From an uncultured Chlorobiaceae bacterium (lineage in GTDB: Bacteria; Bacteroidota; Chlorobiia; Chlorobiales; Chlorobiaceae), in contig CAIMCD010000019.1 in assembly GCA_903839405.1 (NCBI GenBank), positions 1 to 64,000 on the forward strand: DNA of 64,000 nt, written 5' to 3'. Positions 52,967-64,000 of the stretch are shown in pieces. The notes below the pieces were generated by a model. That model saw nothing but the letters and a program-made list of their open reading frames with translations. It was not told the DNA's origin and did no database searches. Position numbers and translations under genes: made by a program. Each line of letters starts with the position of its first letter. The first letter of the stretch is position 1.

Positions 52967-53847
52967 AACGTGGAGCCGGAAAAAAGCCGGAATGGCTGAA
53001 AATCAGGATGGCTACCGGGGCATCGTTTGGTGCGACCCGCCAACTGCTTAACCGCCACAGCCTGCATACGGTTTGCCGTTCGGCCATGTGCCCGAACCTG
53101 CAGGAGTGCTGGTCACGGGGTACGGCAACCTTCCTGCTGCTTGGAAATATCTGTACCCGAACCTGCAGCTTCTGCGCGGTCGGCAAAGCTTCGCACCCGC
53201 CTCTTCCGGATCCTTCTGAAGCTGAAAATCTGGCTCTCGCAGTGCAATCCATGCGACTGAAACATGCCGTTCTGACCAGCGTCAGCCGTGACGACCTTCA
53301 GGATGGCGGTGCTCAGCACTGGGCAAGCTGCATTCGGGCGATTCGCGCCCTTAACCCTTCAGTCAGCATCGAATGCCTGATCCCGGATTTTCAGGGCAAC
53401 GAAACGGCCCTCGACACCCTGATGGCTGAAGCTCCGGAAATTTTGAATCACAATATTGAAACCGTCCCTTCACTCTACCCGAAGGTACGCCCGCAGGCAA
53501 ACTACAACGCCTCACTCCAACTTTTGCGGCGGGCAAAGCAAAAACACGGACTCTCTACAAAATCGGGATTGATGCTCGGCATGGGTGAAACCCTTGAAGA
53601 GGTTACCTCCTCGCTTGATGACCTTATCAAGCATGGCTGCGATATGGTAACAATCGGCCAATATTTGCAACCTTCAGCGGCCCATCTGCCGGTTGAACGC
53701 TACGTCACGCCGGAAGAGTTTGAAGCGTACCGAATTATTGCTGAATCGAAAGGGTTTTGCCATGTTCAGTCCGCCCCTTTCGTGCGAAGCTCCTATCATG
53801 CCGAAGCATTTAGCGCCCCATCCCTGAACCACTCCCATAAACCGTAA
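52963..53847 (+). CDS. lipA: Lipoyl synthase
   Basis: A 294-residue radical-SAM enzyme that inserts two sulfurs into octanoyl groups on lipoyl-dependent proteins. The auxiliary cluster motif ([12 protein letters not shown]), the radical-SAM motif (CTRTCSFC) and the C-terminal RSSYHAE are all present. ATG at 52963 overlaps the stop of the short upstream peptide. Its own ribosome-binding site is weak, so coupling to that peptide is likely. Confidence 0.95.
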   Translation: MKRGAGKKPEWLKIRMATGASFGATRQLLNRHSLHTVCRSAMCPNLQECWSRGTATFLLLGNICTRTCSFCAVGKASHPPLPDPSEAENLALAVQSMRLKHAVLTSVSRDDLQDGGAQHWASCIRAIRALNPSVSIECLIPDFQGNETALDTLMAEAPEILNHNIETVPSLYPKVRPQANYNASLQLLRRAKQKHGLSTKSGLMLGMGETLEEVTSSLDDLIKHGCDMVTIGQYLQPSAAHLPVERYVTPEEFEAYRIIAESKGFCHVQSAPFVRSSYHAEAFSAPSLNHSHKP

Positions 53848-53860
53848 CCTCACCTGCGTT

Positions 53861-54439
53861 ATGCCACTCTCTGTACCGATGATGATTTATGCCTACTGGG
53901 CCTTTGCGCTTCTGGTGGGTTTCATTTTTTTCAAAAAAGAGATTCTTGCCTTCAACCCGGAGTTCGACACCCGAAGAATTATCCTGCTCGCCCTCTCTCT
54001 CATCATCATTGCGGTGAATGCCTGGGTTTACTCGCACTCCACCACTGATGGAGGCCGCTTGCTCGACATTCCGACCGTTATCACCTTCAGTATCGGCAAC
54101 GGTATTGCTGAAACCTTCATGTTCTACGCCGTGTTTCGCCTTGGCTCAGCGCTTGCAGGCCGATTTACCCAAAACCCCTGGGCGATCTTCATGACCGGAT
54201 TTTTCTTTTTCATGATCTACAGCGGCCTGATCCACGGCCTCTTCTGGCTCAATGTCCTACCCCATCATGTCGTACAGACCAGCCCCTATAAACCCTTTTT
54301 CATGCCGGTTCAACTCCTGATTGCCTCAAGCTGGGCCCTGAGTTTTTTCTGGTACCGCGACATCCGAACGGTTATTTTTCTGCATGCACTTGTGGATCTG
54401 ACCATGGTATGCAACGTCAAATTCTCTCTCTTTTCTTGA
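53861..54439 (+). CDS. Membrane protein, degenerate CPBP-like
   Basis: A 192-residue protein with five or six TM spans, 13 nt after lipA. GIAETFMFYAVF and HALVDLTMV lie where CPBP intramembrane proteases carry EExxxR and HxxxN/D, but the second Glu and the Arg of motif 1 are absent, so protease activity is doubtful. No function is assigned. It is likely co-transcribed with lipA. Confidence 0.55.
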   Translation: MPLSVPMMIYAYWAFALLVGFIFFKKEILAFNPEFDTRRIILLALSLIIIAVNAWVYSHSTTDGGRLLDIPTVITFSIGNGIAETFMFYAVFRLGSALAGRFTQNPWAIFMTGFFFFMIYSGLIHGLFWLNVLPHHVVQTSPYKPFFMPVQLLIASSWALSFFWYRDIRTVIFLHALVDLTMVCNVKFSLFS

Positions 54440-54650
54440 ATTCCCCCTCCTGATTCAGCCTCAAAATCCCTCTTTCAGCTCACTCCCTTCCAATGCAAGC
54501 CGAAAGAGGGCTTCCGGAACAGGGAACGAAATAGAGCACTCTGCCGGTTCACAGTGACACAAAATAGAGCTTGAGAATAAAAAGAGTATGAGTCATTTGA
54601 ATTGAAAAACAAATGCTTTAACTCTATCAAATCAGCAAAGTCACAAACCT

Positions 54651-55352
54651 ATGCAATCATTTAAAGGCACTGTACTGGTAGCCGGGGCTACCGGAAGAAC
54701 CGGAGAGTGGGTAACAAGACGTCTGCAGGAACATCAGATCAACTACCACCTTTTTTGTCGTTCCGCCGAGAAAGCCGTTGAGCTTTTCGGGCCTGAGGTC
54801 ATCAACCGGCTGACCATCGGCTCCGTTGAACATCCGGATGAGATCAATCTGGCCCTCTTACATGCCGATGCGGTGATCTGCGCTATCGGCGGCAATGTCC
54901 TCAATCCTGAGGCACCACCACCTTCGGCCATTGACCGCGACGGCGTCATACGGCTTGCAACACTTGCGAAAGCAAAGGGTGTCAAACAATTCATTCTTGT
55001 CAGCTCGCTCGGGGTCACCAAACCCGATCACCCCCTGAACAAATATGGCCAGGTGCTCACCATGAAACTTGAGGGTGAAGATGAGGTACGCCGCCTCTAC
55101 TCTGAAACCGGCTATTCATACACCATCCTCCGACCGGGCGGTCTCGTTGACGGCCCACCGTTACAACATGCCCTGCAATTTGATACCGGCGACCGGATCG
55201 TCACCGGAATAATCCCTAGAAGTGATGTTGCGGAGGTGGCTGTAATCTCCCTCTTTACTCCCGAAGCCCATAACCTCACCTTCGAACTCATTCAAGGTAA
55301 TGAAGCTATCCAGTGCTCAATCGCTCCTTTTTTTGCACAACTCCCCTCCTAA
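54651..55352 (+). CDS. NmrA-like NAD(P)-binding protein
   Basis: A 233-residue atypical SDR with the N-terminal VAGATGRTGEWV motif, AVICAIGG, and a catalytic-like region (KQFILVSSLGVTKPDHPLNKYGQ). Tyr is in NKYGQ with the downstream Lys in TMKLEGE. It resembles plant/cyanobacterial NAD(P)H-binding proteins near chlorophyll or photosystem assembly. Substrate unknown. Confidence 0.8.
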   Translation: MQSFKGTVLVAGATGRTGEWVTRRLQEHQINYHLFCRSAEKAVELFGPEVINRLTIGSVEHPDEINLALLHADAVICAIGGNVLNPEAPPPSAIDRDGVIRLATLAKAKGVKQFILVSSLGVTKPDHPLNKYGQVLTMKLEGEDEVRRLYSETGYSYTILRPGGLVDGPPLQHALQFDTGDRIVTGIIPRSDVAEVAVISLFTPEAHNLTFELIQGNEAIQCSIAPFFAQLPS

Positions 55353-55642
55353 AAAACCAATCAGAATCTCATCATCAAAATAATAATCAAGCAACTAAAT
55401 ACAACATGACCTAAATAGATAAAACACGATATATTTATTCATTTCATAATAATTAACAGTTATTTTTACCAATAAAAATTAGTTCTTTAATAAAAATGAA
55501 ACCAACCCTATGAATACTTAAAATTTTTCAACACAAACAAATCTATCTTATTTCAATAAAATATCTTAATAAATACAATAAAACAAACTTTCTGAAGTTA
55601 GATACGGGCAGTTACCTAGCTTGTAAACAGTATCAAGAAATA
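55353..55642. other. A+T-rich intergenic region
   Basis: About 290 bp, strongly A+T-rich, before the DNA glycosylase gene. No gene, terminator or repeat was identified. Confidence 0.5.
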
Positions 55643-56581
55643 ATGCTATATAGATCAGAAATAAAAATAATAAAGGATATTTCCATTAAAGAGAGTCTCT
55701 TTAGTGGTCAGTCTTTTATCTGGAATACTCTTCATGATAATACTGATTATTACGCAACGGTTATAAAAAATAACCCCTTAATTATCCGACAGATATCTGA
55801 TACTGAGATTGAGATATTCTGCTCATCATCTGTGATCAATGGCATGGTATTACCGGAATTTATCGAGCACTACTTTACCCTTGACATCAATACTGATGAT
55901 GTTTTTCCGGAGAGTTTCTCTCTGTTATATCCAAAGTTATGGGATCTCTTGAAAGGGTATTTCTCGTTAAGAATTCTGAGACAGGATCCTTTTGAAACCT
56001 TGATTACCTTTATGTGTGCTCAGGGTATCGGTATGCAATTGATCCGAAAGCAGGTCTCCATGCTGGCCGAACACTATGGCGAAAAAATTGTTCTCCCCTT
56101 TTCCGGAAAGGAAATTATCCTGCACAGCTTTCCTGCGGCGCAACAACTTGCCGCTACCGATCCCCTGCTGCTGAGTAGGTGTACAAACAATAATCGGTTA
56201 CGCGCAGCCAACATTATCCGGGCCGCCAGAGCTGTCGATGAAGGGCGGCTTGATCTTGACGCGCTGCAAAAGAGCCAGCTTACTCTCGGAGAGTTGCGCA
56301 ACACACTCTCACGGAGAAGCGGAATCGGCTTTAAAATTGCCGACTGTATTGCTCTCTTCGGTCTTGGACGTTTTGACGCATTCCCTATTGATACGCATGT
56401 ACGGCAATACCTCGAAGAGTGGTTCAACTGTACAACACCTCTTCGCTCTTTAACTCCGGCGAGTTATCTTATGCTTGACGCCGAAATCCGCAGGGTTCTG
56501 AATCCTGATTTTGCAGGCTATGCTGGCCATATGCTCTTTCACTGCTGGCGAAGGGAGATAAAAAAGCTCCGAACATTTTAA
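55643..56581 (+). CDS. OGG1-like 8-oxoguanine DNA glycosylase
   Basis: A 312-residue HhH-GPD glycosylase of the OGG1 type. SLFSGQSFIWN matches the N-terminal SGQ[SA]FRW region; the helix-hairpin-helix GIGFKIADCIALFGLGRFDAFPIDTHVRQYL holds the catalytic Lys (GFKIADC) and Asp (PIDTH). It would remove 8-oxoG from DNA and cut the strand as an AP lyase. The 5' region is A+T-rich compared with the rest. It seems monocistronic. Confidence 0.88.
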   Translation: MLYRSEIKIIKDISIKESLFSGQSFIWNTLHDNTDYYATVIKNNPLIIRQISDTEIEIFCSSSVINGMVLPEFIEHYFTLDINTDDVFPESFSLLYPKLWDLLKGYFSLRILRQDPFETLITFMCAQGIGMQLIRKQVSMLAEHYGEKIVLPFSGKEIILHSFPAAQQLAATDPLLLSRCTNNNRLRAANIIRAARAVDEGRLDLDALQKSQLTLGELRNTLSRRSGIGFKIADCIALFGLGRFDAFPIDTHVRQYLEEWFNCTTPLRSLTPASYLMLDAEIRRVLNPDFAGYAGHMLFHCWRREIKKLRTF

Positions 56582-56657
56582 CCCCTTCGGCGAGGGTTTC
56601 TGGATGATGACCAAAACCACCTACTAACGAACTATTTATCAAAGGAGAATGCTGACC

Positions 56658-57548
56658 ATGAGCGGAAACAAGAGAGTGCTGGTTGCCGGTGCATCGGGTT
56701 ATCTTGGCCGGTATGCCGTCAAGGAGTTCAAGAGCCGGGGCTATCAGGTGCGGGCGCTGGTCAGGGACCCTGAAAAAATCAAAACCCCCGGCCCGCATGG
56801 AGAACCGGCCATAGAAGGGATTGTTGATGAAATCGTTAAGGGTGATGTCACATCGCCGGAGAGCCTGAAAGATATCTGCAAGGGCGTCGATATTGTCTTT
56901 TCTTCACTGGGCCTGACAGCGCCTCACCCTCTGCACACCAGCTACGATGTCGATTACCTTGGCAACCGGCGTATTCTTGAGCTGGCTCTGCAGGAGCATG
57001 TTTCACGCTTTATCTATGTTTCGGTCTTCAATGCCGACAAAATGATGGATGTTCCTTCCATCAAGGCCCATGAGCTGATGGCTTCAGACCTTAAAACATC
57101 CAGCATCTCCTGGGCAATCATCCGCCCAACCGGTTACTTTTCAGATATGGGTCGATTTTTCTCAATGGCCCGCAGCGGCCACATCTTCATGGTTGGTGAG
57201 GGTGAGAAACGAACCAATCCGATACATGGGGCCGACCTCGCAAAGCTCTGCGTTGATGCGGCTGAAGGAGAAAGCCGCGAAATTGCCGCAGGAGGACCGG
57301 ATATCTACTCTTTCCGGGAGACCATGGAGATGGCATTTACAGCCTGCAATAAAACGCCGTGGATCACTCCGCTTCCCTTCTGGCTTGCCGAGGGAGGGCT
57401 CATGGTGACCGGACTCTTCAACCGGAACCTTGCCGACCTGCTCTCCTTTGCCGTTGAAGCGCTCAAATTTGACCATATTGCCCCGGCTTATGGCACCCGC
57501 CACCTCAAGGAGTTTTTCAGTGAACTCGCCGCAGCAAACACTCATTAG
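56658..57548 (+). CDS. NmrA-like/SDR NAD(P)-binding protein
   Basis: A 296-residue atypical SDR (VAGASGYLGRYAVKEF, FSSLGLTAPHPLHTSYDVDYLGNRRILELA, YVSVFNADKM, WAIIRPTGYFSDMGRFF). It resembles BciA more distantly. AAAGGAG is 10 nt before ATG 56658; an ATG at 56649 is too close to it. Role unknown; chlorophyll-related or isoflavone-reductase-like chemistry is possible. Confidence 0.82.
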   Translation: MSGNKRVLVAGASGYLGRYAVKEFKSRGYQVRALVRDPEKIKTPGPHGEPAIEGIVDEIVKGDVTSPESLKDICKGVDIVFSSLGLTAPHPLHTSYDVDYLGNRRILELALQEHVSRFIYVSVFNADKMMDVPSIKAHELMASDLKTSSISWAIIRPTGYFSDMGRFFSMARSGHIFMVGEGEKRTNPIHGADLAKLCVDAAEGESREIAAGGPDIYSFRETMEMAFTACNKTPWITPLPFWLAEGGLMVTGLFNRNLADLLSFAVEALKFDHIAPAYGTRHLKEFFSELAAANTH

Positions 57549-57604
57549 GTGCAATTTGCCATCTTTACGATCCAGTTTCAGCCCTGGAGAGAGAGCAATC
57601 GAAG

Positions 57605-57650
57605 AGCCGGAAAGCGAAACAGAGAGCGCTTTTCGGCCCTGTTTTTTTTC
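57605..57650 (+). terminator. Rho-independent terminator
   Basis: GCCGGAAAGCG pairs with CGCTTTTCGGC (one G-T pair), loop about 10 nt, then CCTGTTTTTTTT. It ends the NmrA-like gene transcript, upstream of secA. Confidence 0.8.
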
Positions 57651-57791
57651 AGCGTATCGCGCTTTTTTCTCAATGGCTAATTCAATACCTTAGGGTTCAA
57701 CAGGATAGAGCCGCCCGAGGAGTGAAAATACAGCGGTTTTTTCTTTAATTACATCGTATCTGAAACCATAAAGAGCGCACAACGACCATAA

Positions 57792-60700
57792 ATGTTGAAA
57801 ATTTTCGAAAAGATCTTCGGCTCCAAGCACGATAAGGATGTCAAGAAAATCCAGCCCGTTATCGCCGCCATCAATGAACTGCATGCCGCAATGGGGTCGC
57901 TCAGCGATGAGCAGCTCCGCCAAAAAGGCCGGGAGCTGAAACAAAAGGTGCGCGGTGCCATTGAGCCTATTGAGCAAAAGAAAAAAGAGCTCTTCCTGAA
58001 ACTCGACAACCCTGATATCACCCTTGAAGCGGCTGATGCCATAAACAGTGAGCTTGACACCCTGGCTGAACAGTATGAAAAAGCTACCGCAGCCGCACTT
58101 GACGAAATTCTCCCCGAAACCTTTGCCCTGGTAAAAGAGACCTGCCGACGCCTCAAAGGCCTTTCCTATCAGGTGATGGGACGGGAGATGAGCTGGGATA
58201 TGGTGCCTTACGACGTCCAGCTTATCGGCGGCGTGGTGCTGCACTCGGGAAAAATTTCCGAAATGGCTACCGGTGAGGGCAAAACCCTTGTTTCAACCCT
58301 TCCGGTATTCCTCAACGCCCTGACTGGAAGAGGGGTACATGTTGTTACCGTCAATGACTACCTTGCCCAGCGCGACAAGGAGTGGATGCAGCCGGTCTTT
58401 GCTTTTCACAATATCTCCGTAGGAGTCATCCTCAATACCATGCACCCCGAAGAGCGCCGGGAGCAGTACAGTTGCGATATCACCTACGGCACCAACAATG
58501 AGTTCGGCTTTGACTACCTCCGCGACAATATGGCCAGCACTCCGGAGGAGATGGTACAGCGCGGCTTTTACTTTGCCATTGTTGATGAGGTTGACAGTGT
58601 GCTGATTGACGAGGCCAGAACACCGCTCATCATTTCAGGCCCGGTACCCAATGCCGATAACAGCAAGTTCCAGGAGATCAAGCCCTGGATTGAGCTTCTG
58701 GTGCGCGCACAGCAGCAACTGGTGGCCAACTACCTCACCCAGGCCGAAAAGCTCATCAAGGCAAAACCCGGCGATGTCGAAGCCGGCCTTGCCCTGCTCC
58801 GTGTCAAACGCGGTCAACCCAAGAACACCCGCTACATCAAGATGCTCTCCCAGCAGGGCGTGGCAAAACTGGTGCAGGGAACCGAGAATGAGTATCTCAA
58901 GGACAATGCAAGCCGGATGCAGGAGGTCGATGACGAGCTCTTTTATGCGGTTGATGAAAAGGCCAGCACAATTGATCTTACCGACAAGGGGCGTGCATTT
59001 CTCAGCAAACTGAGCCATCAGGACAGCGATATCTTTCTGCTGCCCGATGTCGGTACTGAAGTGGCCGCGATTGAAGCTGACCCGGCCGTAGCTACGACCG
59101 ATAAAATCCAGAAAAAAGATGCGGTTTACCGCCTCTTTGCCGACCGTTCCGAGCGGCTGCACAATATCAGTCAGCTTCTGAAAGCCTACTCGCTCTTTGA
59201 GCGCGATGATGAGTATGTTGTCCAGAACGGTCAGGTGATGATTGTTGACGAGTTTACCGGTCGTATCCTCTCCGGTCGCCGCTACAGCGAAGGCTTGCAC
59301 CAGGCCATTGAAGCCAAGGAGAATGTCAAGATCGAGGGTGAAACCCAGACCATGGCAACCGTCACCATCCAGAACTTCTTCCGGCTCTACAAAAAACTTG
59401 CCGGCATGACCGGTACAGCCGAGACTGAGGCTTCGGAATTTTATGAAATCTACAAGCTTGACGTCGTGGTCATTCCAACCAACCGGGCCATTGTACGCCG
59501 GGATATGGATGATCTGGTCTATAAAACCCGGCGCGAAAAGTACAATGCCGTGGTGTTGAGGGTTGAGGAGCTGCAGAAAAAAGGCCAACCGGTGCTCGTT
59601 GGTACCACCAGTGTTGAGGTCTCGGAAACCATTTCAAGAATGCTTCGGGCAAAAAAAATCGCTCACAATGTGCTCAATGCCAAGCAGAACGACCGTGAGG
59701 CGGATATTGTAGCCGAGGCGGGCCAGAAGGGAGCGGTCACCATTGCAACCAATATGGCCGGACGAGGCACCGATATCAAGCTTGGAGCCGGTGTGCGCGA
59801 ACTGGGAGGGCTCTTTATTCTTGGCTCCGAACGCCATGAGTCGCGCCGTATCGACCGCCAGCTTCGCGGACGTGCCGGACGGCAGGGTGATCCGGGCGAA
59901 TCCATCTTTTTTGTCTCGCTTGAGGATGAACTGATGCGCCTCTTCGGCTCCGACCGGGTTATCTCGGTGATGGATCGCCTCGGCCATGAGGAGGGCGATG
60001 TTATTGAGCACTCCATGATTACCAAGTCAATCGAGCGTGCCCAGAAAAAAGTCGAGGAACAGAACTTTGCAATCCGCAAACGTCTGCTCGAATATGACGA
60101 TGTGCTGAACCAGCAGCGTGAGGTTATCTACTCCCGCCGGAAAAACGGCCTGGTCAAGGAGCGCCTTACCAGCGATATTTTGGACCTGTTGAAGGATTAC
60201 TGTGAGGTGGTGATCCAGAAGTACCACAAGCAGCTTGATGTTGAGGGCATAGAGGAGGAGCTCTTGCGCGAACTCTCGATTGAGTTCAAGCCCGACCGCG
60301 ATACCTTTGAGCGTGACGGGGTTGAGGTTACGGCCGGAAAACTCTACGACACGGCCCTCGCCTTCTACCGCCGCAAAGAGCAGGCTGTGCCGGAAGAGAT
60401 CATGCAGCAGATTGAAAAATATGCGGTTCTGAGTGTCATTGACCAAAAGTGGCGGGAGCATCTGCGTGAAATTGATTCGCTCCGTGAAGGCATCAACCTG
60501 CGGGCCTACGGCCAGAAAGATCCGCTGCTGGAGTACAAGCAGGAGGCCTACCGTCTCTTTATCGACCTCCTGCATGACATCGAGCACGAAACCGTCTCAC
60601 TGGCCTTCAAGCTCTTTCCGGTCAACCCGGATGAAGCCCGCGAAATTGAGGAGCGGCAGCGCAAAGCCGCCGTCCGCCAGGAGAAGCTTGTTGCTCAGCA

Positions 60701-60884
60701 CCAGGCCGCCGAAAGCGTCTACACCGCCTCCTATAGTGTCGATATGGATGAAAACCGCACACCGGCAACCGATGAAGAGTCGGTCCAGCAGCCGGTCATC
60801 GCAGAAAAAAAACCGGGCCGCAATGACCTCTGTTCATGCGGAAGCGGCAAGAAATACAAAAACTGTCATGGCCAGCAACCGTGA
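57792..60884 (+). CDS. secA: Protein translocase ATPase SecA
   Basis: A 1030-residue motor for Sec export. Walker A ATGEGKT ([14 protein letters not shown]), [15 protein letters not shown] (Walker B/DEAD), GTATEA-like [33 protein letters not shown], and C-terminal zinc motif ([14 protein letters not shown]). Compared with E. coli SecA (901 aa) there is an insertion after ISGP, near residues 280-370, as in Bacteroidetes/Chlorobi. purL follows 28 nt later. Confidence 0.97.
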   Translation: MLKIFEKIFGSKHDKDVKKIQPVIAAINELHAAMGSLSDEQLRQKGRELKQKVRGAIEPIEQKKKELFLKLDNPDITLEAADAINSELDTLAEQYEKATAAALDEILPETFALVKETCRRLKGLSYQVMGREMSWDMVPYDVQLIGGVVLHSGKISEMATGEGKTLVSTLPVFLNALTGRGVHVVTVNDYLAQRDKEWMQPVFAFHNISVGVILNTMHPEERREQYSCDITYGTNNEFGFDYLRDNMASTPEEMVQRGFYFAIVDEVDSVLIDEARTPLIISGPVPNADNSKFQEIKPWIELLVRAQQQLVANYLTQAEKLIKAKPGDVEAGLALLRVKRGQPKNTRYIKMLSQQGVAKLVQGTENEYLKDNASRMQEVDDELFYAVDEKASTIDLTDKGRAFLSKLSHQDSDIFLLPDVGTEVAAIEADPAVATTDKIQKKDAVYRLFADRSERLHNISQLLKAYSLFERDDEYVVQNGQVMIVDEFTGRILSGRRYSEGLHQAIEAKENVKIEGETQTMATVTIQNFFRLYKKLAGMTGTAETEASEFYEIYKLDVVVIPTNRAIVRRDMDDLVYKTRREKYNAVVLRVEELQKKGQPVLVGTTSVEVSETISRMLRAKKIAHNVLNAKQNDREADIVAEAGQKGAVTIATNMAGRGTDIKLGAGVRELGGLFILGSERHESRRIDRQLRGRAGRQGDPGESIFFVSLEDELMRLFGSDRVISVMDRLGHEEGDVIEHSMITKSIERAQKKVEEQNFAIRKRLLEYDDVLNQQREVIYSRRKNGLVKERLTSDILDLLKDYCEVVIQKYHKQLDVEGIEEELLRELSIEFKPDRDTFERDGVEVTAGKLYDTALAFYRRKEQAVPEEIMQQIEKYAVLSVIDQKWREHLREIDSLREGINLRAYGQKDPLLEYKQEAYRLFIDLLHDIEHETVSLAFKLFPVNPDEAREIEERQRKAAVRQEKLVAQHQAAESVYTASYSVDMDENRTPATDEESVQQPVIAEKKPGRNDLCSCGSGKKYKNCHGQQP

Positions 60885-60912
60885 TCCAATTGCAATCGTT
60901 TACTCTCTATCC

Positions 60913-63195
60913 ATGAAACATACTGAAGTTGAAGTCACCCTTGCCCTTGCTCGTGAACACGGCCTGAATGAGGAGGAGTACGGTAAAATATCGGCCATTT
61001 TGGGAAGAACCCCTACCTTTACCGAGCTGGGCATCTTCTCGGTCATGTGGTCGGAACACTGCAGCTATAAGAACTCTATTGCGCTGCTTAAAACCCTCCC
61101 CCGCGATGGCGGAGCCCTGCTCACCTGTGCCGGAGAGGAGAATGCCGGACTGGTTGATATCGGCGACAACCTGGCCGTTGCCTTCAAGATTGAATCCCAC
61201 AACCACCCTTCGGCCGTTGAACCCTATCAGGGTGCAGCAACGGGGGTTGGCGGCATTCACCGCGACATCTTCACCATGGGTGCCCGCCCGGTTGCTTCAC
61301 TCAACTCGCTCCGCTTCGGCTCCCCGAAAGATCCGCACGTCCGCTATCTGGTTGACGGCGTTGTGCGCGGCATCGGCGATTACGGCAACTCTTTCGGCGT
61401 GCCGACCGTTGGTGGTGAAATTTATTTTGAAGAGGGCTATACCGGTAACCCGCTGGTCAATGCCATGTCGGTCGGCATTGTCGAGCATCATAAAACCGTC
61501 AGTGCCACGGCGCTGGGCGAAGGTAACCCTGTGCTGATTGTCGGCTCCTCGACCGGCCGGGATGGTATCCACGGCGCCACCTTCGCTTCGGAAGATCTGA
61601 GTGAGGCCTCCGAGGACAAGCGACCAAGCGTTCAGGTCGGTGACCCTTTTGCTGAAAAGCTGCTGCTTGAAGCCACGCTTGAGGCCATTGCAACCGGATA
61701 CGTGGTCGGCCTCCAGGATATGGGTGCGGCGGGGATCACCAGCTCCACCTCGGAGATGAGTGCAAGGGGAATTGAAAAAACCGGATCGGGCGGCATTGAG
61801 ATCGACCTTGACCTGGTACCTATCCGCGAGGCCGGAATGAGCGCCTACGAAATCATGCTCTCCGAGTCACAGGAGCGGATGCTGATTGTGGCTGAGAAGG
61901 GATTTGAAGAGAAAATTATTGAGGTCTACCGCAAATGGGATGTGCTGGCGGTGGTGATCGGCAAGGTTACCAGCGACAACCTGTTGCGGGTCTCGCAGCA
62001 CGGCTCGGTTGTGGCTGAAATACCGGCGGAATCGCTGGTGCTTGGCGGTGGCGCTCCGGTCTATATCCGTGAAGCCATTGAAAAAAAGCCCGATACAAAA
62101 CCGGCGGTGCTTGAGAGTGACGACACCCTGGATTTCAGGGCCATCAGCCTTGAACTGCTTTCGCGCCCCAATATTGCAAGCAAGCAGTGGGTTTACCGCC
62201 AGTATGACTCCATGGTGCAGACCAACACGGTTACGCCGGTAGGCCATACCGATTCGGCCGTCATCCGCATCAAAGGCACAAAGAAAGCTCTGGCCATGAA
62301 GACCGACTGTAACGCGCGTTACGTCTATCTCAACCCTTCGGCCGGCGGCAAGATCGCCGTGGCAGAGTGTGCCCGCAATATCGCCTGTTCCGGTGCCCGG
62401 CCACTGGCCATTACCAACTGCCTCAATTTCGGCAACCCCTACAAGCCCGAGGTCTACTTCCAGTTCAAGGCTTCGGTTGAAGGAATGGGAGCAGCCTGCC
62501 GAGCCTTCAATACCCCGGTAACCGGTGGAAATGTAAGTTTCTACAACGAAACCTCCATCGGCGGCGTCCGCACGGCCATCTACCCCACCCCGACCATCGG
62601 CATGATCGGCCTGCTTGAGGATATCGACAATCTGGTTGGCTCAACCTTCACCCATCCGGGTGACGCCATTGTGCTCCTCGGTGATCCCCAGCTCACGCTT
62701 GATGGATCGGAGTATCTGGTCATGCAGTACGATACACCGGGCCAGGATGCACCGGCAATTGATCTTGAGCACGAAAAAAATCTCCAGAACCTGCTTGTGG
62801 CGCTGGCTGAGAAAAAGCTGGTACACTCCGCCCACGACATTTCCGACGGAGGGCTATTTGTGGCGCTGGCTGAAAAAGCCATCATGAATGAAGAGGCTCC
62901 GCTCGGCTTCAAGGTTGAGCTGGAAGATGCGGCAAATGGAGCCTTCCAGATTCAGCAGCAGCTCTTTTCCGAAGCCCAGGGCCGCGTGGTGCTCAGCATT
63001 TCGGCCGAGCATGCAAAAGAGGTGATTGCAGAGGCGCTGAAATACCATGTGCCGGTACGGGTTATAGGCCAGGTTGTTTCAGGAAGTGCAACCATTGCCA
63101 TAAACGGCCGGGAGATTCTGCACTTCCCGCTTGGAGAGCTTGGTGCGGCTTACTATCACGCCCTTGAGCAGGCCCTCCACCTTGATGAACTGTAA
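60913..63195 (+). CDS. purL: Phosphoribosylformylglycinamidine synthase, PurL subunit
   Basis: A 760-residue small-type Pur[66 protein letters not shown]. It makes formylglycinamidine ribotide in purine synthesis with PurQ and PurS, which are not in this window. ATG at 60913 begins the family N-terminus; an ATG upstream within secA would add 15-16 residues. Confidence 0.95.
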   Translation: MKHTEVEVTLALAREHGLNEEEYGKISAILGRTPTFTELGIFSVMWSEHCSYKNSIALLKTLPRDGGALLTCAGEENAGLVDIGDNLAVAFKIESHNHPSAVEPYQGAATGVGGIHRDIFTMGARPVASLNSLRFGSPKDPHVRYLVDGVVRGIGDYGNSFGVPTVGGEIYFEEGYTGNPLVNAMSVGIVEHHKTVSATALGEGNPVLIVGSSTGRDGIHGATFASEDLSEASEDKRPSVQVGDPFAEKLLLEATLEAIATGYVVGLQDMGAAGITSSTSEMSARGIEKTGSGGIEIDLDLVPIREAGMSAYEIMLSESQERMLIVAEKGFEEKIIEVYRKWDVLAVVIGKVTSDNLLRVSQHGSVVAEIPAESLVLGGGAPVYIREAIEKKPDTKPAVLESDDTLDFRAISLELLSRPNIASKQWVYRQYDSMVQTNTVTPVGHTDSAVIRIKGTKKALAMKTDCNARYVYLNPSAGGKIAVAECARNIACSGARPLAITNCLNFGNPYKPEVYFQFKASVEGMGAACRAFNTPVTGGNVSFYNETSIGGVRTAIYPTPTIGMIGLLEDIDNLVGSTFTHPGDAIVLLGDPQLTLDGSEYLVMQYDTPGQDAPAIDLEHEKNLQNLLVALAEKKLVHSAHDISDGGLFVALAEKAIMNEEAPLGFKVELEDAANGAFQIQQQLFSEAQGRVVLSISAEHAKEVIAEALKYHVPVRVIGQVVSGSATIAINGREILHFPLGELGAAYYHALEQALHLDEL

Positions 63196-63228
63196 ATCTT
63201 CCCCCCAAAGGGAATAAAGGAGTCGGAA

Positions 63229-64000
63229 ATGCTGGCGGTTCTCACGGCACAGGAGATGCAACAAGCCGACAAGGCGGCAATTGAAGAGCTTCATATCGGC
63301 GAAACCCGCCTTATGGAGCTCGCTGGCCATGCGTGCCTGGGCGTTATCCAGAAAACCCTGCAAAAGGAGAGCCTCGCAGGACTCTCCTTTCTGGTGATTT
63401 GCGGTAAAGGGAACAACGGCGGTGACGGCTTAGTGCTTGCTCGCCACCTGCTCAATCTTGGGGCTACGGTTGACCTCATTTTGCTCTACCCGGAAAGTGC
63501 GCTGCAACCGATTAATCTGGAAGCCCTTGCCACGCTCGAAGCCTACCGTCAGCACCAGGCTCCCCTGCGTCTCTTCCGAAGCCACAACGAAGCGCTCCCC
63601 TTTGTCGCCGAAACCAGCTACGACGTGCTGATTGACGCCATGATGGGCACCGGCCTTCGCCTCACCGGAAAAGAGACGCTGCTCCGCTCCCCGCTAAGTG
63701 AAGGCATTGAGCTGCTGAACACGCTTCGTGAGCGTTCAAACGCACGAAGCGTAGCAATTGATCTCCCGTCCGGACTTGACGCAACCACAGGCCTTGCAGC
63801 CACGCCTGCGGTGATGGCTGACGTGACCGTCACCATGGCTTTCCTGAAAACCGGCCTCTACCTCAATGATGGCCCTCCACTCTCGGGGGAGATACACATT
63901 GCCGAAATCTCCATCCCCGGCTTTCTTGCCGGAGAGTCCCCCGCTCTCCTTCTGGACCAGGAGTTCGCGGCTGAACAGTTCCTCCTCCGAGAGCCCCGAA
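63229..64000 (+). CDS. nnr: NAD(P)H-hydrate epimerase/dehydratase, 5' part
   Basis: Open to the window edge. The N-terminal YjeF epimerase domain is seen (MQQADKAAIEELHIGETRLMELAG, VICGKGNNGGDGLVLARHL, DAMMGTGLRL, AIDLPSGLDATTG), so the protein repairs hydrated NAD(P)H; a C-terminal ADP-dependent dehydratase domain probably follows outside. AAAGGAG precedes ATG 63229 by 7-8 nt. It is 33 nt after purL. Confidence 0.92.
   Translation, partial: MLAVLTAQEMQQADKAAIEELHIGETRLMELAGHACLGVIQKTLQKESLAGLSFLVICGKGNNGGDGLVLARHLLNLGATVDLILLYPESALQPINLEALATLEAYRQHQAPLRLFRSHNEALPFVAETSYDVLIDAMMGTGLRLTGKETLLRSPLSEGIELLNTLRERSNARSVAIDLPSGLDATTGLAATPAVMADVTVTMAFLKTGLYLNDGPPLSGEIHIAEISIPGFLAGESPALLLDQEFAAEQFLLREPR

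Noticed and set aside
53861..54439. Active CPBP intramembrane protease
   Set aside because: Motif 1 lacks the second Glu and the Arg, so only a remote resemblance is claimed.
58635..59588. 317-codon minus-strand frame opposite secA
   Set aside because: Antisense shadow of secA, with no start signal or recognisable domain.
60433..60912. Long N-terminal extension of the purL frame into secA
   Set aside because: The Ser/Arg-rich translation is the out-of-frame reading of secA; the PurL family starts at 60913.

Overview
The window reads as chromosomal DNA of a green sulfur bacterium (Chlorobiaceae; the Chlorobium/Pelodictyon group is my best guess). The main evidence is the adjacent genes for both subunits of ATP-citrate lyase (aclB-aclA, reverse TCA cycle), a BciA-type divinyl chlorophyllide 8-vinyl reductase, and a 75-residue protein of the CsmB/CsmF chlorosome-envelope type. 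I saw no rRNA or tRNA genes and no CRISPR array.

Layout: 1-2.6 kb holds a CsbD-like start and a membrane-anchored spermidine-synthase-like protein. 2.9-6 kb holds an alpha/beta hydrolase and arsD-arsA, the latter bracketed by inverted copies of a dispersed repeat. 6.2-10.4 kb is a minus-strand operon: DUF4405 membrane protein, OmpR-type regulator, sensor kinase, membrane cytochrome b-like protein and decaheme cytochrome c. Diverging from it at 10.7-16.3 kb are a zinc-ribbon protein, a P-type cation ATPase, a CDF exporter and a FetAB-type exporter. Between the two blocks lie two opposed arrays of 11-bp-phased TTTAA(G) repeats, which look like operators for the neighbouring OmpR-type regulator. 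lgt and aclBA follow at 16.3-20.4 kb.

20.5-34 kb is an accessory region: an AlbA_2/Schlafen-type protein, a second DUF4405 protein with a CxxCH tail, a 26-bp perfect inverted repeat, two Tn3-family remnants, two near-identical PEP-CTERM genes and a three-gene 2-hydroxyacyl-CoA dehydratase/activator cluster with a fused activator-dehydratase protein. One PEP-CTERM copy interrupts a degraded resolvase gene and is bounded by a 17-bp direct repeat. A three-hairpin small-RNA candidate lies at 34.1-34.2 kb.

34.3-38.8 kb is a complete livKHMGF branched-chain amino-acid ABC operon. 39-42.6 kb holds a small winged-helix protein, a pterin dehydratase, and a 718-residue caspase-like protein with a seven-bladed lectin-like propeller. 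Downstream of it, overlapping by four bases, is a short secreted protein that appears to share its N-terminal domain. I regard this pair as the most novel candidate system in the window.

43-57.5 kb mixes bciA, a TIR-Sel1 protein, the chlorosome protein, a cyclase-family hydrolase, a cupin, malic enzyme, an outer-membrane barrel, lipA (translationally coupled to a 26-residue lipoprotein-like peptide), an OGG1-like glycosylase and two NmrA-like reductases. 57.8 kb to the end is secA-purL-nnr, the last gene cut by the window edge.
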